This document shows positions 5,840 to 13,544 of a stretch of DNA of 34,996 nucleotides, one piece after another. The notes beneath the pieces were generated by a model that saw nothing but the letters and a program-made list of their open reading frames with translations, searched no databases and had not been told where the DNA came from. This DNA is from Actinomycetota bacterium (lineage in GTDB: Bacteria > Bacillota > Desulfotomaculia > Desulfotomaculales > Desulfocucumaceae): the NCBI GenBank assembly GCA_023475565.1, contig JAMCVT010000062.1:1-34996 (forward strand), written 5' to 3'. Position 1 is the first letter of the stretch. Every line of letters starts with the position of its first letter. Both the position numbers and the translations under genes were made by a program.

Positions 5840-7393
5840 ATGACTTACAAGCCTGCAGATTTGCTTTTGCACAATGCCAGAGTAATCACACTTGATGAGA
5901 ACAATCCCCTGGCAGAATTTGTTGCGGTCAAAGGCAATAAAATCATCACCGCGGGCAGAAAATCCGACATCGAATCGCTTACAGGTCCGGACACAAAACT
6001 TATCGATTGCCAGGGCAGGGCAGTCATCCCTGGTTTTAACGACGCGCATTGTCACCCGATTGGCCAGGCGATAACTCTTCTGCACATTGACTGCTCCGCT
6101 TTCTCTGTAAAAAGCATTGCGGACATAAAAGCAGGCATTCGTAAGCGGGCGCAGCAGACTCCGGGCGGTCAATGGCTCAGGGCCGCTCAGTATGACGAAT
6201 TCCATTTAACTGAAAAGAGGCATCCCACCCGCTGGGAACTGGATGAAGCAGCCCCGGGGCATCCGGTAATACTAGTCCATTACTCTGCGGGCATATGCGT
6301 TTTAAATAGTATGGCGCTCAGGCTGGTTGGAATCACCCGGGAAACACCCGATTCCGCCGGGGGCAGAATCAGCCGGGACCGGTTAAGCGGTGAACCTGAC
6401 GGAATCATCTTCGGCAGGAACGAAAAAGTGCAAAAGGGGATCCCGCCGGTGAGCGGCCAGGAACTGGAACAAGGAATCAAACTAGCCAGCCGGCAGTATC
6501 TCTCATGCGGGATTACTTCACTGCAGGACACCGGCTGGACCAACAGTCTCCGGCACTGGCAAACCTACAGGAGATTAAAAATACAAGAAGGGCTGCTGCC
6601 CAACCGTATTTCCATGCTAATTGGCCATGATGCTCTGAAAGACATCCTGGATAATGGCCTGTCAATGGGCAGCGGGGACAACCAGCTCCGCATCGGAGGG
6701 GTAAAATTAGCTCTTGATGAGAGATCGGGCAACTCCCGTCCGCCGCAGGAAGATATAAACCGCTGCGCTCTTATGGCACACCAGAAAGGTTTTCAAATCG
6801 CCTTTCACGTGCATGACCAGTATAATTTACAGGCATCCCTTACAGCCATTGAGTTTATCCTCCGCCGGATCCCCAACCCCTATCACCGCCACCGCCTGGA
6901 GCATTGTATGGTCTGCACTCCCGATCTACTGGAATTAATGAAAAGAATCCGGCCGGTCGTGGTCACCCAACCTTCATTTCTGCACTTTGGCGGCGAGAAT
7001 TTTATGGAGACCGTCCCACCGGACAAATTTAACTGCCTCTTTCCTTTCCGTTCATTTTACGCTGCCGGTTTGCAGGTAGCCTTTAGCTCCGACTCACCCA
7101 TGAACCCCGGTAATCCCCTGATAGGGATCTATACCGCTTCAACCAGGCGGGAGGCAAATGGCCGGGCGCTTGCTCCGGAGGAGGGCATTCCCCCAATGGC
7201 TGCGCTGAGGATGTATACTCTTGGGGGGGCTTACGTCTCATACGAAGAGGACATAAAAGGCTCTATTGCACCCGGAAAACTGGCGGATCTGGCTGTATTG
7301 GATAAAGACCCCAACCAGGTTGATACGCAAGAGATAAAGCAAATAACAGCCATGATGACCATAATTGACGGCAAAGTTGTTTGGGAAAAGTAA
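5840..7393 (+). CDS. YtcJ-like metal-dependent amidohydrolase
   Basis: The 517-residue protein belongs to the amidohydrolase_3 family. A small beta-sandwich start (residues 1-60) leads to the metal motif NDAHCHP with His70 and His72. Further metal or base residues are in AFHVHDQYN, HRLEHCM and FSSDSPMNPGNP. A C-terminal ISPGKLADLAVLD-like stretch (SIAPGKLADLAVL) closes the sandwich, as in D-aminoacylase and exoenzyme regulatory protein relatives. Substrates of this family are mostly unknown N-acyl or N-formimino compounds. The promoter may include TATAAT at 5759-5764. The start codon follows GGGAGAG at 5827-5833. It is 19 bp from the epimerase gene, likely an operon. Confidence 0.88.
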   Translation: MTYKPADLLLHNARVITLDENNPLAEFVAVKGNKIITAGRKSDIESLTGPDTKLIDCQGRAVIPGFNDAHCHPIGQAITLLHIDCSAFSVKSIADIKAGIRKRAQQTPGGQWLRAAQYDEFHLTEKRHPTRWELDEAAPGHPVILVHYSAGICVLNSMALRLVGITRETPDSAGGRISRDRLSGEPDGIIFGRNEKVQKGIPPVSGQELEQGIKLASRQYLSCGITSLQDTGWTNSLRHWQTYRRLKIQEGLLPNRISMLIGHDALKDILDNGLSMGSGDNQLRIGGVKLALDERSGNSRPPQEDINRCALMAHQKGFQIAFHVHDQYNLQASLTAIEFILRRIPNPYHRHRLEHCMVCTPDLLELMKRIRPVVVTQPSFLHFGGENFMETVPPDKFNCLFPFRSFYAAGLQVAFSSDSPMNPGNPLIGIYTASTRREANGRALAPEEGIPPMAALRMYTLGGAYVSYEEDIKGSIAPGKLADLAVLDKDPNQVDTQEIKQITAMMTIIDGKVVWEK

Positions 7394-7412
7394 TAAAGGG
7401 GGGTTGACCTGG

Positions 7413-8333
7413 ATGAAGAAAAACATTCTGGTTATCGGTGGGAGTTATTTTATCGGGCGGATTTTTGTGACAGCCTTAGCAAAAAAAAGCGAATATTCTA
7501 TTCACCTGATGAACAGAGGGAGAAGTCCTTTGAGGTTAGCGGGTGTGGAGGAACACGTGTGTGACCGTAAAGATATTGCGGGAATAAAAGCAAAAATACC
7601 TGCTCTGGACTACCATGCAGTAGTTGACCTCTGTGCAGACTTCCCAAATGAAATTGAAAGCATAATTGAGAACCTGCCGGGAACAATCGGCCAATACATT
7701 TACATCAGTACCTGCACCGTTTTCGAACCGTCTAATGACCTGCCGAAGTTTGAGGATTCGCCGAAACGTTCCTCTCTGCCATCCGGACCCATGGAAGAGT
7801 ATGGTTGCAACAAATGGCAGTTGGAGCTGGAAACGCACAATGTTTGCGGCAGGCACAGCATTCCATACACCATTGTGCGCCCGGCCTTTGTCTATGGCCC
7901 GTTTAACTATGCACCCAGAGAATCTTTCTTTTTTGACCTGATCCTGTCCGGAAAGAGGATTCCATTTCCGAAAGACTCCATGGCGCTATTTCAGTTTGTT
8001 TATGTCAAAGATATTGCCAGGATACTGTTTGCCTGCCTTGGCAACGAAAAGGTTTACAATAGCACGTTTAACCTGGCAGCGGAAGAACTAATCTCTTATG
8101 CCAAACTGATTGAAGTATTTGAACAGGTGAGCGACCGGCGCATCACCACAGAAAGTTTGAGCATAGATGCAATAAACCGCAATAATATTCCGCTCCCGTT
8201 CCCGTTGGATCAACACGAAATTTATTCGGGTTCCCTGCTGTCCCGCACTCTGGACTTTAAATATACCCCTTTTATCAAGGGGATGAAAGAAACCTTTGAG
8301 TTTTACAAGAAGTATGGTTACAAAGCGCCTTAG
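7413..8333 (+). CDS. NAD-dependent epimerase/dehydratase (extended SDR)
   Basis: ATG at 7413 follows AAGGGGGG by eight bases and gives a 306-residue protein starting MKKNILVIGGSYFIGR, a Rossmann NAD site of the G-x2-x3-IG kind. An upstream in-frame ATG at 7365 would overlap the amidohydrolase and lacks a ribosome site. ISTCTVF supplies the conserved Ser/Thr and EEYGCNKWQLE the Y-x3-K pair. IVRPAFVYGP is the family's substrate loop. Such proteins act on nucleotide sugars or related polyols. No sugar-nucleotide genes are adjacent, so the substrate is unknown. It is 19 bp from the amidohydrolase, on the same strand. Confidence 0.85.
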   Translation: MKKNILVIGGSYFIGRIFVTALAKKSEYSIHLMNRGRSPLRLAGVEEHVCDRKDIAGIKAKIPALDYHAVVDLCADFPNEIESIIENLPGTIGQYIYISTCTVFEPSNDLPKFEDSPKRSSLPSGPMEEYGCNKWQLELETHNVCGRHSIPYTIVRPAFVYGPFNYAPRESFFFDLILSGKRIPFPKDSMALFQFVYVKDIARILFACLGNEKVYNSTFNLAAEELISYAKLIEVFEQVSDRRITTESLSIDAINRNNIPLPFPLDQHEIYSGSLLSRTLDFKYTPFIKGMKETFEFYKKYGYKAP

Positions 8334-8366
8334 ATAGTTAGGGGCCAGACCCTCAGGGAGGTGTGT

Positions 8367-9218
8367 TTAGGGGCCGGGAACAACTGGGTCCCGGAGTACA
8401 AGGCTCTCTTCGCTCTGCTCAATCTTATTTTCCTTTAAAAGCCTGCCCACCGCCCTTTTGAAGGCCGACTTGCTCATGTTTAGCTGCATTTTAATGTCGG
8501 TGGGGCTGCTTCTGTCGTTTAAGGGAAGGGAGCCTCCCTTTTCTTTAATCTTTTCCAGTATCAGGCCGGCGTCTCCTTCCATCTGCTCATGGGACAGCTT
8601 CCTGGGGGAAAGATCCAGTTTGCCGTCCTCTCTGACTCTGGTAATCCTGACCTCCACTTTCTCGCCGGGCTTTATGTCCCGGTATTGCTCGCTTTCCGGT
8701 ATCAGGCCGTAGAATTGATTATCCACGGCCACAAGTACACCTATGTCTCTTCTGATGGCGTAAACCGTCCCCGTGACCTGATCATTTTTCTTATAGCTGT
8801 CTGTGGGCTGAAGGTACTTATATATATCGGTGGTGGCTATCAGCCTGCCGCTCCTGCCCAGGGCAACCGCCACCAGGTAGCTCTTCCCGGCCTGCACCCT
8901 GTATTTTTGCTCACTGAGCGGCAGAAAAAGGTCGAAGTCCAGCCCCCAGTCCAGGTAGGCTCCCGCCCCGGTGGTCTCCGCAACCTTTAAGCAGGCCAGT
9001 TCACCCAGCAGGGCCGCAGGTTTCTTCACAGTGGCCGCCAGGTGGTCCTGGGAGTCCCTGTAGATGAACACCTCCAGATCATCTCCCTCTTTTGCGCCCT
9101 CCGGCAGCTGGCCCGCGGGAAGCAGTACATTATTCCCCGCACTACCCTCTCCAGCCTCCAAATAAACTCCGGAAGGCCTTATTTTGGCTATTTTCATTTT
9201 CTGGTATTTCCCTACCAT
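8367..9218 (-). CDS. cvfB: CvfB/YitL-family S1 RNA-binding protein
   Basis: CvfB proteins carry three S1-type barrels and a winged helix that bind RNA, and affect virulence and translation in staphylococci. Here barrel one is about residues 8-65, barrel two about 70-135 with TTGAGAYLDWGLDFDLFLPL, and barrel three about 145-205 with GTVYAIRRDIGVLVAV and YGLIPESEQYRDIKPGEKV. The C-terminal winged helix from 220 includes SPTDIKMQLNMSKSAFKRAV, matching the family. The length of 283 is typical. ATG 9218 has AGGGTG upstream; ATG 9197 is an alternative. It is a single-gene unit facing the epimerase gene. A GC-rich CCGGGA/TCCCGG stem overlaps its 3' end at about 8375-8395. Confidence 0.9.
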   Translation of the reverse strand: MVGKYQKMKIAKIRPSGVYLEAGEGSAGNNVLLPAGQLPEGAKEGDDLEVFIYRDSQDHLAATVKKPAALLGELACLKVAETTGAGAYLDWGLDFDLFLPLSEQKYRVQAGKSYLVAVALGRSGRLIATTDIYKYLQPTDSYKKNDQVTGTVYAIRRDIGVLVAVDNQFYGLIPESEQYRDIKPGEKVEVRITRVREDGKLDLSPRKLSHEQMEGDAGLILEKIKEKGGSLPLNDRSSPTDIKMQLNMSKSAFKRAVGRLLKENKIEQSEESLVLRDPVVPGP

Positions 9219-9359
9219 TTTTTAAACACCCTGCTTCCTGCCGCTTTTTCAAAACAATGCTTACCGGGCGGCTTATCTTTTTTATAATATTTTTACCATG
9301 ATGACCATAATAACACATAAAAATAAATGGGGCTGCAGCCGATATTATTATAATACCGG

Positions 9360-9476
9360 ATGGAACAAATGAGTATTGCCGTTGGCTATCCCGACTGGGA
9401 ATTCCCGGCCAACTGCCTGGAAAGCGGCAGGTATCCGCTGGATAGTATTACCTCCTGGCATGGTTTTTCTGATTAA
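9360..9476 (+). pseudogene. Nitroreductase-family C-terminal fragment
   Basis: The frame from ATG 9360 to TAA 9474-9476 encodes 38 residues. The segment SIAVGYPDWEFPANCLES, followed by a PLDSITSWHGF-type ending, is the C-terminal signature of FMN-dependent nitroreductase-like oxidoreductases (IAIGYPD...N...R.PLD...WHGF). The upstream 150 bp are stop-rich and encode none of the rest of the fold, so this is a remnant of a deleted gene. It ends 58 bp before the T-box promoter. Confidence 0.65.
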
Positions 9477-9534
9477 TCTGTGGAATGCCTGACAGGATGC
9501 CGGTCCAGCCTTTTTTGCGGCGGTGTAAAAACTA

Positions 9535-9563
9535 TTGACAATATTCTGTTATCATACTAATAT
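9535..9563 (+). promoter_or_regulatory. Promoter of the T-box leader
   Basis: TTGACA (9535-9540), a 17-bp spacer and TAATAT (9558-9563). The start site should be near 9570, about 25 bases before the conserved GGGGAAAAGTA of the T-box. Confidence 0.85.
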
Positions 9564-9593
9564 ATCCATTAGCTGTATATTTTTTAAAAGCCA

Positions 9594-9866
9594 TGACGGG
9601 GAAAAGTAGGTTGGAAACCTTCCTCCAGGGAGAAGGCGCCATTGACTGGGAGCGCTTTTAAGGGTTAGGGCCGGCTGAAGTTCACCCCTGAGCTTTGAGG
9701 CTGAAACCCGGCTGGTTGGCGGGAAAGTAGGCCGAAACGGATTTCCCCCGTTACAGGGAAAGGGTATAAGCAGTTAATTTCTGTACCCAAGGAGCCGGGC
9801 ACCTCGGGGCCAAATATGGTGGTACCGCGAGCCGTTCGTCCCTATATAGGTGGAGCGGCTTTTATT
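9594..9866 (+). promoter_or_regulatory. T-box riboswitch, full-length
   Basis: T-box leaders sense uncharged tRNA and permit read-through when the matching amino acid is scarce. GACGGGGAAAAGTAGG at 9594 gives the lower stem I and the AGTA side of the specifier loop. CTGAAGTTCACCCC near 9678 supplies the opposing GAA plus specifier and the closing CCCC. The conserved T-box TGGTGGTACCGCG lies at 9817-9829, and AGCCG (9830-9834) to CGGCT (9856-9860) plus T-run form the terminator. The specifier is GTT (Val) if read directly after GAA, or TTC (Phe) if one base is skipped to place the usual A next. I cannot decide. No aminoacyl-tRNA synthetase follows; the next genes are a small membrane protein and a symporter. 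Confidence 0.9.
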
Positions 9867-9879
9867 ATTTGGGGGACAC

Positions 9880-9997
9880 CCCGGTGCAGGGATGCAGGAG
9901 GTTACATGTGCTGTACCCGCTTGAGTGAGTTTCTTTAATGAAACTAATCCGGGTGGTACCGCGGTGGAAATCCGTCCCATACAGGGGGCGGTTTTTT
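9880..9997 (+). promoter_or_regulatory. Second, stem-I-less T-box antiterminator/terminator
   Basis: About 130 bases after the first T-box comes a second core, GGGTGGTACCGCGG (9951-9964), with its own terminator CCGTCCC/GGGGGCGG (9972-9991) and T6. GAGTGAGTTTC/GAAACT upstream can form a stem III. Only about 85 bases separate it from the first terminator, too little for a normal stem I, and no GGAAAAGTA or GAA-specifier is seen. It may be a duplicated antiterminator module in series. Confidence 0.8.
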
Positions 9998-10354
9998 ATT
10001 TATAGAGTATTTTTAACAGTGCGGAGGTGGTTATATGAAGGGTTAAACGAAAGTGAATGATTGAGCGGGGCATGTCATGGACTTATAACCACGGGGAATT
10101 TTTTAGCGGTATCAGGAAGTGCGGTAGGACGGATATATAGGATTAATATTTTATTTCCGGATTAACAGGCATCTTAATAGAACAACTGCATCGAAAACAA
10201 TCTGGAAGACTGTGGGATTCAATAAGTGAATTCCGGCGGCCTTGTATATATAGCTGCAGGTATATCCTTTTCCGTACTGTTTTTAGGAAATTTGACGTAT
10301 ACCCGGGAGTTCATGCGGCAAGAAAAATCTGGGATTTTTAAAGGAGTGATTATA
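9998..10354 (+). other. Long leader between T-box and small membrane gene
   Basis: A good ribosome site GGAGGTGG at 10023-10030 precedes ATG-AAG-GGT-TAA (10035-10046), a three-codon frame. A 27-codon frame from ATG 10057 (MIERGMSWTYNHGEFF) ends at 10140. No product is recognised. The segment may be a decayed first gene of the T-box operon or a leader-peptide region. No further promoter or terminator is evident. Confidence 0.4.
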
Positions 10355-10471
10355 ATGCTGGGAATGGCTGACGGCTGGACGGCCGCTGTCTGGATACTGA
10401 ATGTGGCCTCCATGCTTTTGTGTGTTGTTTACGGAGTGGTTAACTGGAATAAGGGTGGTGATGACTGGTGA
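10355..10471 (+). CDS. Symporter small accessory protein (38 aa)
   Basis: ATG at 10355 follows AAAGGAG (10340-10346) by eight bases. The product begins MLGMADGWTAAVWILNVAS and has one membrane helix at about residues 8-30, then a short VNWNKGGDDW tail. Its stop overlaps the symporter start by four bases (GTGA), so the two are translationally coupled. Small one-helix partners precede SSS-family symporters in several bacteria, with MetS of the MetPS methionine transporter as a characterised analogue. The open frame extends upstream to 10226, but that part has no ribosome site. The role as an accessory subunit is inference from position and size. Confidence 0.8.
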   Translation: MLGMADGWTAAVWILNVASMLLCVVYGVVNWNKGGDDW

Positions 10472-12084
10472 GTATTTCCATACTGGCTGTAGTACTGGTA
10501 GGCTATATCGCCGTGGTGACCTACCTGAGCTACATCGGCTACAGGCAAACCCAGAGCGCCGATGACTACATGGTGGCCGGAAGGCAGATGAGCGGCTGGG
10601 TAATGGCCCTTTCCTACGCCGCTACTTTTATAAGCACCTCTGCCATAGTGGGTTTCGGCGGGGCTGCCGGGGTATTCGGCTTCACCCTTATGTGGCTTTC
10701 ATTTTGCAATATAATTCTGGGGATATTTGTGGCCTTTATATTCCTGGGGGAGCCCATCCGGAGAATGACCAACAACCTGGGCGCCAGCACCCTGGCCTCC
10801 ATGCTGGGCGAGAGGTTCCAGTCAAAGTTCATAACCTGGTTTATAGGCCTCATGATCTTCCTGCTGATGCCGGCGTACACCGGCGTGGTACTCATCGGGG
10901 GAGCCCGTTTTGTAGAGGAGTCTCTTAAAATTGATTTCAACCTGGCCCTTTTGATTCTGGCCCTCATCATAGCCCTGTATGTGGGCTGGGGCGGGCTTAA
11001 GGGGATAATGTACGCCGACGCCTTCATGTGCGGCACGATGATACTGGGTATGGTGGTGCTGCTTTATAAGACCTACGCGGTGGTGGGCGGGGTCACCGCC
11101 GGACACCAGGCGCTGACTTCCATAGCCAATCTGGTTCCGGAAAGCCTGGCCAAGGGAGGACATCTGGGCTGGACGGCCATGCCCAAGCCCGGCTCTCCCA
11201 TCTGGTGGACCGTTATAAGCACCATAGTGATGGGTGTGGGCATAGGAGTGCTGGCCCAGCCCCAGCTGATACTGCGCTTTCTTACCGTGCCCAACAAGCG
11301 TGCCCTCAACCGGGCGGTGCTGACCGGAGGTGTGTGTATTTTCCTTTTCACCGGCACCGCCTTTATGGTGGGCCCCCTTACCAACGTTTATTTCCATGAA
11401 ACACTGGGCAAAATCTCCATCGTGGTGGCCAAGGGCAATACCGACCTGATTATTCCCACCTTCATCAATGCCGTGATGCCACCGGCCTATATTTATCTCT
11501 TCATGGTGACCCTCCTTTCAGCGTGCATCACCACGGTGAACGGGCTCATTCACGTGCAGAGCGTGGCCTTTTCCCGGGACCTGATGGCCACCTGGAATGT
11601 TAAGGCCAGCCCCCTGACCCTTTCACGCATCGGTGTGGCCTTAGGTACAATAGGAGCGGTGACGCTGGCCTATACCCTGCCGCCCAGTATTATCGCCAGG
11701 GCTACCGCCTTCTGGTTCGGCATATGCGCCGCCGGAATACTGCCCGTCCTTATAGGGGCTATATTCTGGAAGAGAGTTACCAGGCCGGCGGCGGTTTGGA
11801 GCGTGGCCCTGGGATATGGGGTTTCCATATTCGGCTTTGTCTTCCTGCACGCTTCCGAGGCTGCTCCCTTCGGCATATGCCAGGCTATTTTCGGAAGGCC
11901 CACCCTCTTGGGCTACCCATGGACCCATGTGGACCCACTTTTCTACAGCATAGTGGTGTCCACCCTGGCGCTGGTTGTAATCACCCTTTTAACCAGCCCC
12001 CTTCCCAAAGAGCATGTGGAAAGGTGCTTCCGTAAGGCAGGCACAGGGGCCGACCTCCGCACGGGCGGGCAGGTCGGGGCTTAA
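10468..12084 (+). CDS. Sodium:solute symporter (SSS family)
   Basis: The 538-residue protein has about thirteen membrane spans. QSADDYMVAGRQMSGWVMAL near residues 29-48 is the N-terminal SSS signature, followed by SYAATFISTSAIVGFGGAAG. The region after it contains PRATAFWFG-like and GWGGLKGIMYADA motifs, the latter being the usual TM5-TM6 stretch of the LeuT-type fold in this family. It imports a small organic solute with Na+. The closest recalled relatives are pantothenate/monocarboxylate-type SSS proteins. The T-box upstream argues for an amino acid or a precursor, probably valine- or phenylalanine-related given the specifier. The start is GTG 10468, overlapping the small accessory gene. 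A strong terminator follows. Confidence 0.9.
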   Translation: MSISILAVVLVGYIAVVTYLSYIGYRQTQSADDYMVAGRQMSGWVMALSYAATFISTSAIVGFGGAAGVFGFTLMWLSFCNIILGIFVAFIFLGEPIRRMTNNLGASTLASMLGERFQSKFITWFIGLMIFLLMPAYTGVVLIGGARFVEESLKIDFNLALLILALIIALYVGWGGLKGIMYADAFMCGTMILGMVVLLYKTYAVVGGVTAGHQALTSIANLVPESLAKGGHLGWTAMPKPGSPIWWTVISTIVMGVGIGVLAQPQLILRFLTVPNKRALNRAVLTGGVCIFLFTGTAFMVGPLTNVYFHETLGKISIVVAKGNTDLIIPTFINAVMPPAYIYLFMVTLLSACITTVNGLIHVQSVAFSRDLMATWNVKASPLTLSRIGVALGTIGAVTLAYTLPPSIIARATAFWFGICAAGILPVLIGAIFWKRVTRPAAVWSVALGYGVSIFGFVFLHASEAAPFGICQAIFGRPTLLGYPWTHVDPLFYSIVVSTLALVVITLLTSPLPKEHVERCFRKAGTGADLRTGGQVGA

Positions 12085-12101
12085 TACAGGGTAAAGCTGA
12101 T

Positions 12102-12132
12102 AAAAGGGGCGTCGGAAAACGGCGCCCCTTTT
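12102..12132 (+). terminator. Terminator of symporter operon
   Basis: AAAAGGGGCG pairs with CGCCCCTTTT around a GAAAA-containing loop, ending in a short T-run. It closes the symporter transcript 18 bp after its stop. Confidence 0.85.
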
Positions 12133-12212
12133 ATGCAAAAAAGTCATTGCGCTATCTGCGGCCCCTGTGGTTAAATGATACAGAAGATGGCGGCTCCAGT
12201 GGCGCGCTGGTC

Positions 12213-12240
12213 TTGACAAATATTATCGATGTGCTAATAT
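12213..12240 (+). promoter_or_regulatory. Promoter of rplU-rpmA
   Basis: TTGACA (12213-12218), a 16-bp spacer and TAATAT (12235-12240) with an extended TGC just before. The start site should be near 12247. Confidence 0.85.
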
Positions 12241-12248
12241 ATAGTATT

Positions 12249-12343
12249 GTAGGCTACAAATGACCACCGCACGGGGCAGGTTAAAAACGGCTTGGCCGTA
12301 CCTGATCCGGCGAGTCCTGAAATTTAAAAGGGGGAGGTAGAAA
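12249..12343 (+). promoter_or_regulatory. Probable ribosomal protein L21 leader
   Basis: About 95 bases separate the promoter from rplU, with pairing blocks ACCGCACGGGGCAGGT and ACGGCTTGGCCGTACCTG, the latter holding the ACGGC/GCCGT stem. Firmicute rplU genes commonly have an autoregulatory L21 leader in this place. The match is by position and general form; I did not fold or align it. The rplU ribosome site GGGGGAGG is at its end. Confidence 0.5.
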
Positions 12344-12655
12344 ATGTACGCACTTATTGAGACCGGTGGGAAGCAGTTCAAGGTACAGGAAGGGGACACC
12401 CTTTATGTGGAGCTGCTTAAGAATGAGCCCGGCGAAATTGTGGAAATTGGCAGCGTTCTGGCCGTGGAAAAAGAGGGCCGGCTGATCGTAGGTTCACCCA
12501 CGGTGAGCGGGGCCAAAGTTTCTCTGAAGGTAGTACGCCACGGAAAAGGACAGAAAATTATCATTTTCAAGTATAAGGCCAAGAAGAATTACCGGCGCAA
12601 AACCGGCCACCGCCAGCCCTTTACCCAGGTTACGGTGGAAAAGATAGAGGCATAG
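12344..12655 (+). CDS. rplU: 50S ribosomal protein L21
   Basis: L21 binds 23S rRNA domain III and helps assemble the large subunit. The 103-residue sequence [18 protein letters not shown] through [18 protein letters not shown] is full length and contains the family signature [20 protein letters not shown] near the end. GGGGGAGG lies six bases before the start. It is the first gene of a two-gene operon with rpmA. Confidence 0.98.
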   Translation: MYALIETGGKQFKVQEGDTLYVELLKNEPGEIVEIGSVLAVEKEGRLIVGSPTVSGAKVSLKVVRHGKGQKIIIFKYKAKKNYRRKTGHRQPFTQVTVEKIEA

Positions 12656-12692
12656 CCGATAAGTTTTTGGTATTAACGGAGGTGAGATTTCA

Positions 12693-12962
12693 ATGGCTCA
12701 TAAGAAGGGTGTTGGCAGTTCGAGGAACGGCCGCGACTCCAAGCCGAAGATGCTGGGGGTAAAGAGCGCTGACGGCCAGTTCGTCTCTGCTGGATCGATT
12801 ATAGTACGCCAGCGGGGCACCAGGATTCATCCGGGCCGCAATGTGGGCAAGGGAAGGGACGATACCCTGTTTGCCAAGATAGACGGTGTGGTTGAGTTTA
12901 TAACCAGAGGCAATGATAAGAAAGAAGTGAATATAGTTCCGCCTCAGGTTGAGGTTGTTTAA
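12693..12962 (+). CDS. rpmA: 50S ribosomal protein L27
   Basis: L27 reaches the peptidyl-transferase centre with its N-terminal tail. The 89-residue product begins [16 protein letters not shown] and includes [10 protein letters not shown]-type text ([20 protein letters not shown]). GGAGGTGAG stands just upstream of ATG 12693. Many Firmicute L27 proteins carry an extra leader ending in FFA that Prp protease removes. Here there is none, and the 37-bp gap after rplU has no prp. The obg gene that often follows is also absent; a terminator comes instead. Confidence 0.98.
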   Translation: MAHKKGVGSSRNGRDSKPKMLGVKSADGQFVSAGSIIVRQRGTRIHPGRNVGKGRDDTLFAKIDGVVEFITRGNDKKEVNIVPPQVEVV

Positions 12963-12975
12963 CTTAAAGCAGAGG

Positions 12976-13004
12976 GCCTGCCCGAAAAGGGCAGGCTTTA
13001 TTCT
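12976..13004 (+). terminator. rplU-rpmA terminator
   Basis: GCCTGCCC (12976-12983) pairs with GGGCAGGC (12989-12996) across a GAAAA loop, followed by TTTATTCTTTT. Confidence 0.9.
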
Positions 13005-13105
13005 TTTACACAGCAAATTTTTACCATAGATATTGTTACTAATTACCATTTAAGAAAAACAAAAAGGTCTACGAAAATAATAGCAGGGGATTTTATAACT
13101 TTTTC

Positions 13106-13116
13106 GGGGGGGGGGG
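13106..13116 (+). repeat. Homopolymeric G11 tract at a ribosome site
   Basis: Eleven consecutive G lie four bases before ATG 13121 and occupy the Shine-Dalgarno position. Such tracts are prone to slippage and would change the spacing or strength of the ribosome site. Confidence 0.8.
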
Positions 13117-13120
13117 CAAC

Positions 13121-13447
13121 ATGGCGCAGGATTTATTTGGGTACAGGATAAGAAAACAGTTTTCCTCAATTGACAGCCTGATTACCGAGCTGGTGATCAC
13201 CAGGAAGTATATCTGCTCGGCCAAGGCAGGTCTTAGCCACTGCCGGGAGCACCTTTCAATGGCCTCTGAGGCCGGCGGCCAAACGGGGAGTGAGCAGGAT
13301 TTTATGAAGAGCCAGGAGCAGCTGCTGAACAGGCTTAATCTGGTGGAAAAAAAGATAAAGAAACAGTTGAGAGAATCTGCCAGGGAACTGGGCCACATCT
13401 GCAGCCAGGACAGGGCCGCCAGGCACTCTTCAAAAAGAAAGGCGTAA
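13121..13447 (+). CDS. Hypothetical helical protein, 108 aa
   Basis: The product begins MAQDLFGYRIRKQFSSID and is almost wholly alpha-helical by composition, with a likely coiled coil at residues 60-95 (SQEQLLNRLNLVEKKIKKQL). Three cysteines (CSAK, SHCRE, HICSQ) are spread along it. The tail is strongly basic (SSKRKA). No signal peptide or membrane span is evident, so it is probably cytoplasmic. No family is recognised. It is a single gene between the rplU-rpmA terminator and a hairpin at 13452-13473, and its ribosome site is the G11 tract. Confidence 0.7.
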   Translation: MAQDLFGYRIRKQFSSIDSLITELVITRKYICSAKAGLSHCREHLSMASEAGGQTGSEQDFMKSQEQLLNRLNLVEKKIKKQLRESARELGHICSQDRAARHSSKRKA

Positions 13448-13451
13448 AGGG

Positions 13452-13473
13452 AAACCCTCCTTGGGGAGGGTTT
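13452..13473 (+). terminator. Hairpin after the 108-aa gene
   Basis: AAACCCTCC pairs exactly with GGAGGGTTT around TTGG. Only three T follow, so termination may be weak or serve both strands. Confidence 0.65.
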
Positions 13474-13544
13474 AAGCTTAATTCCATTAAAAAGGCGGAT
13501 ATCCGGACTTCAGGCCTTGCCGCCTGTGGGGCGGCTTTATAATT

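Noticed and set aside
9880-9997. Second independent full T-box
   Set aside because: There is no room for a stem I or a specifier loop, so it is treated as an antiterminator/terminator module only.
10226-10354. Longer symporter accessory protein from 10226
   Set aside because: The upstream 43 codons lack a ribosome site, and the strong AAAGGAG is placed for ATG 10355.
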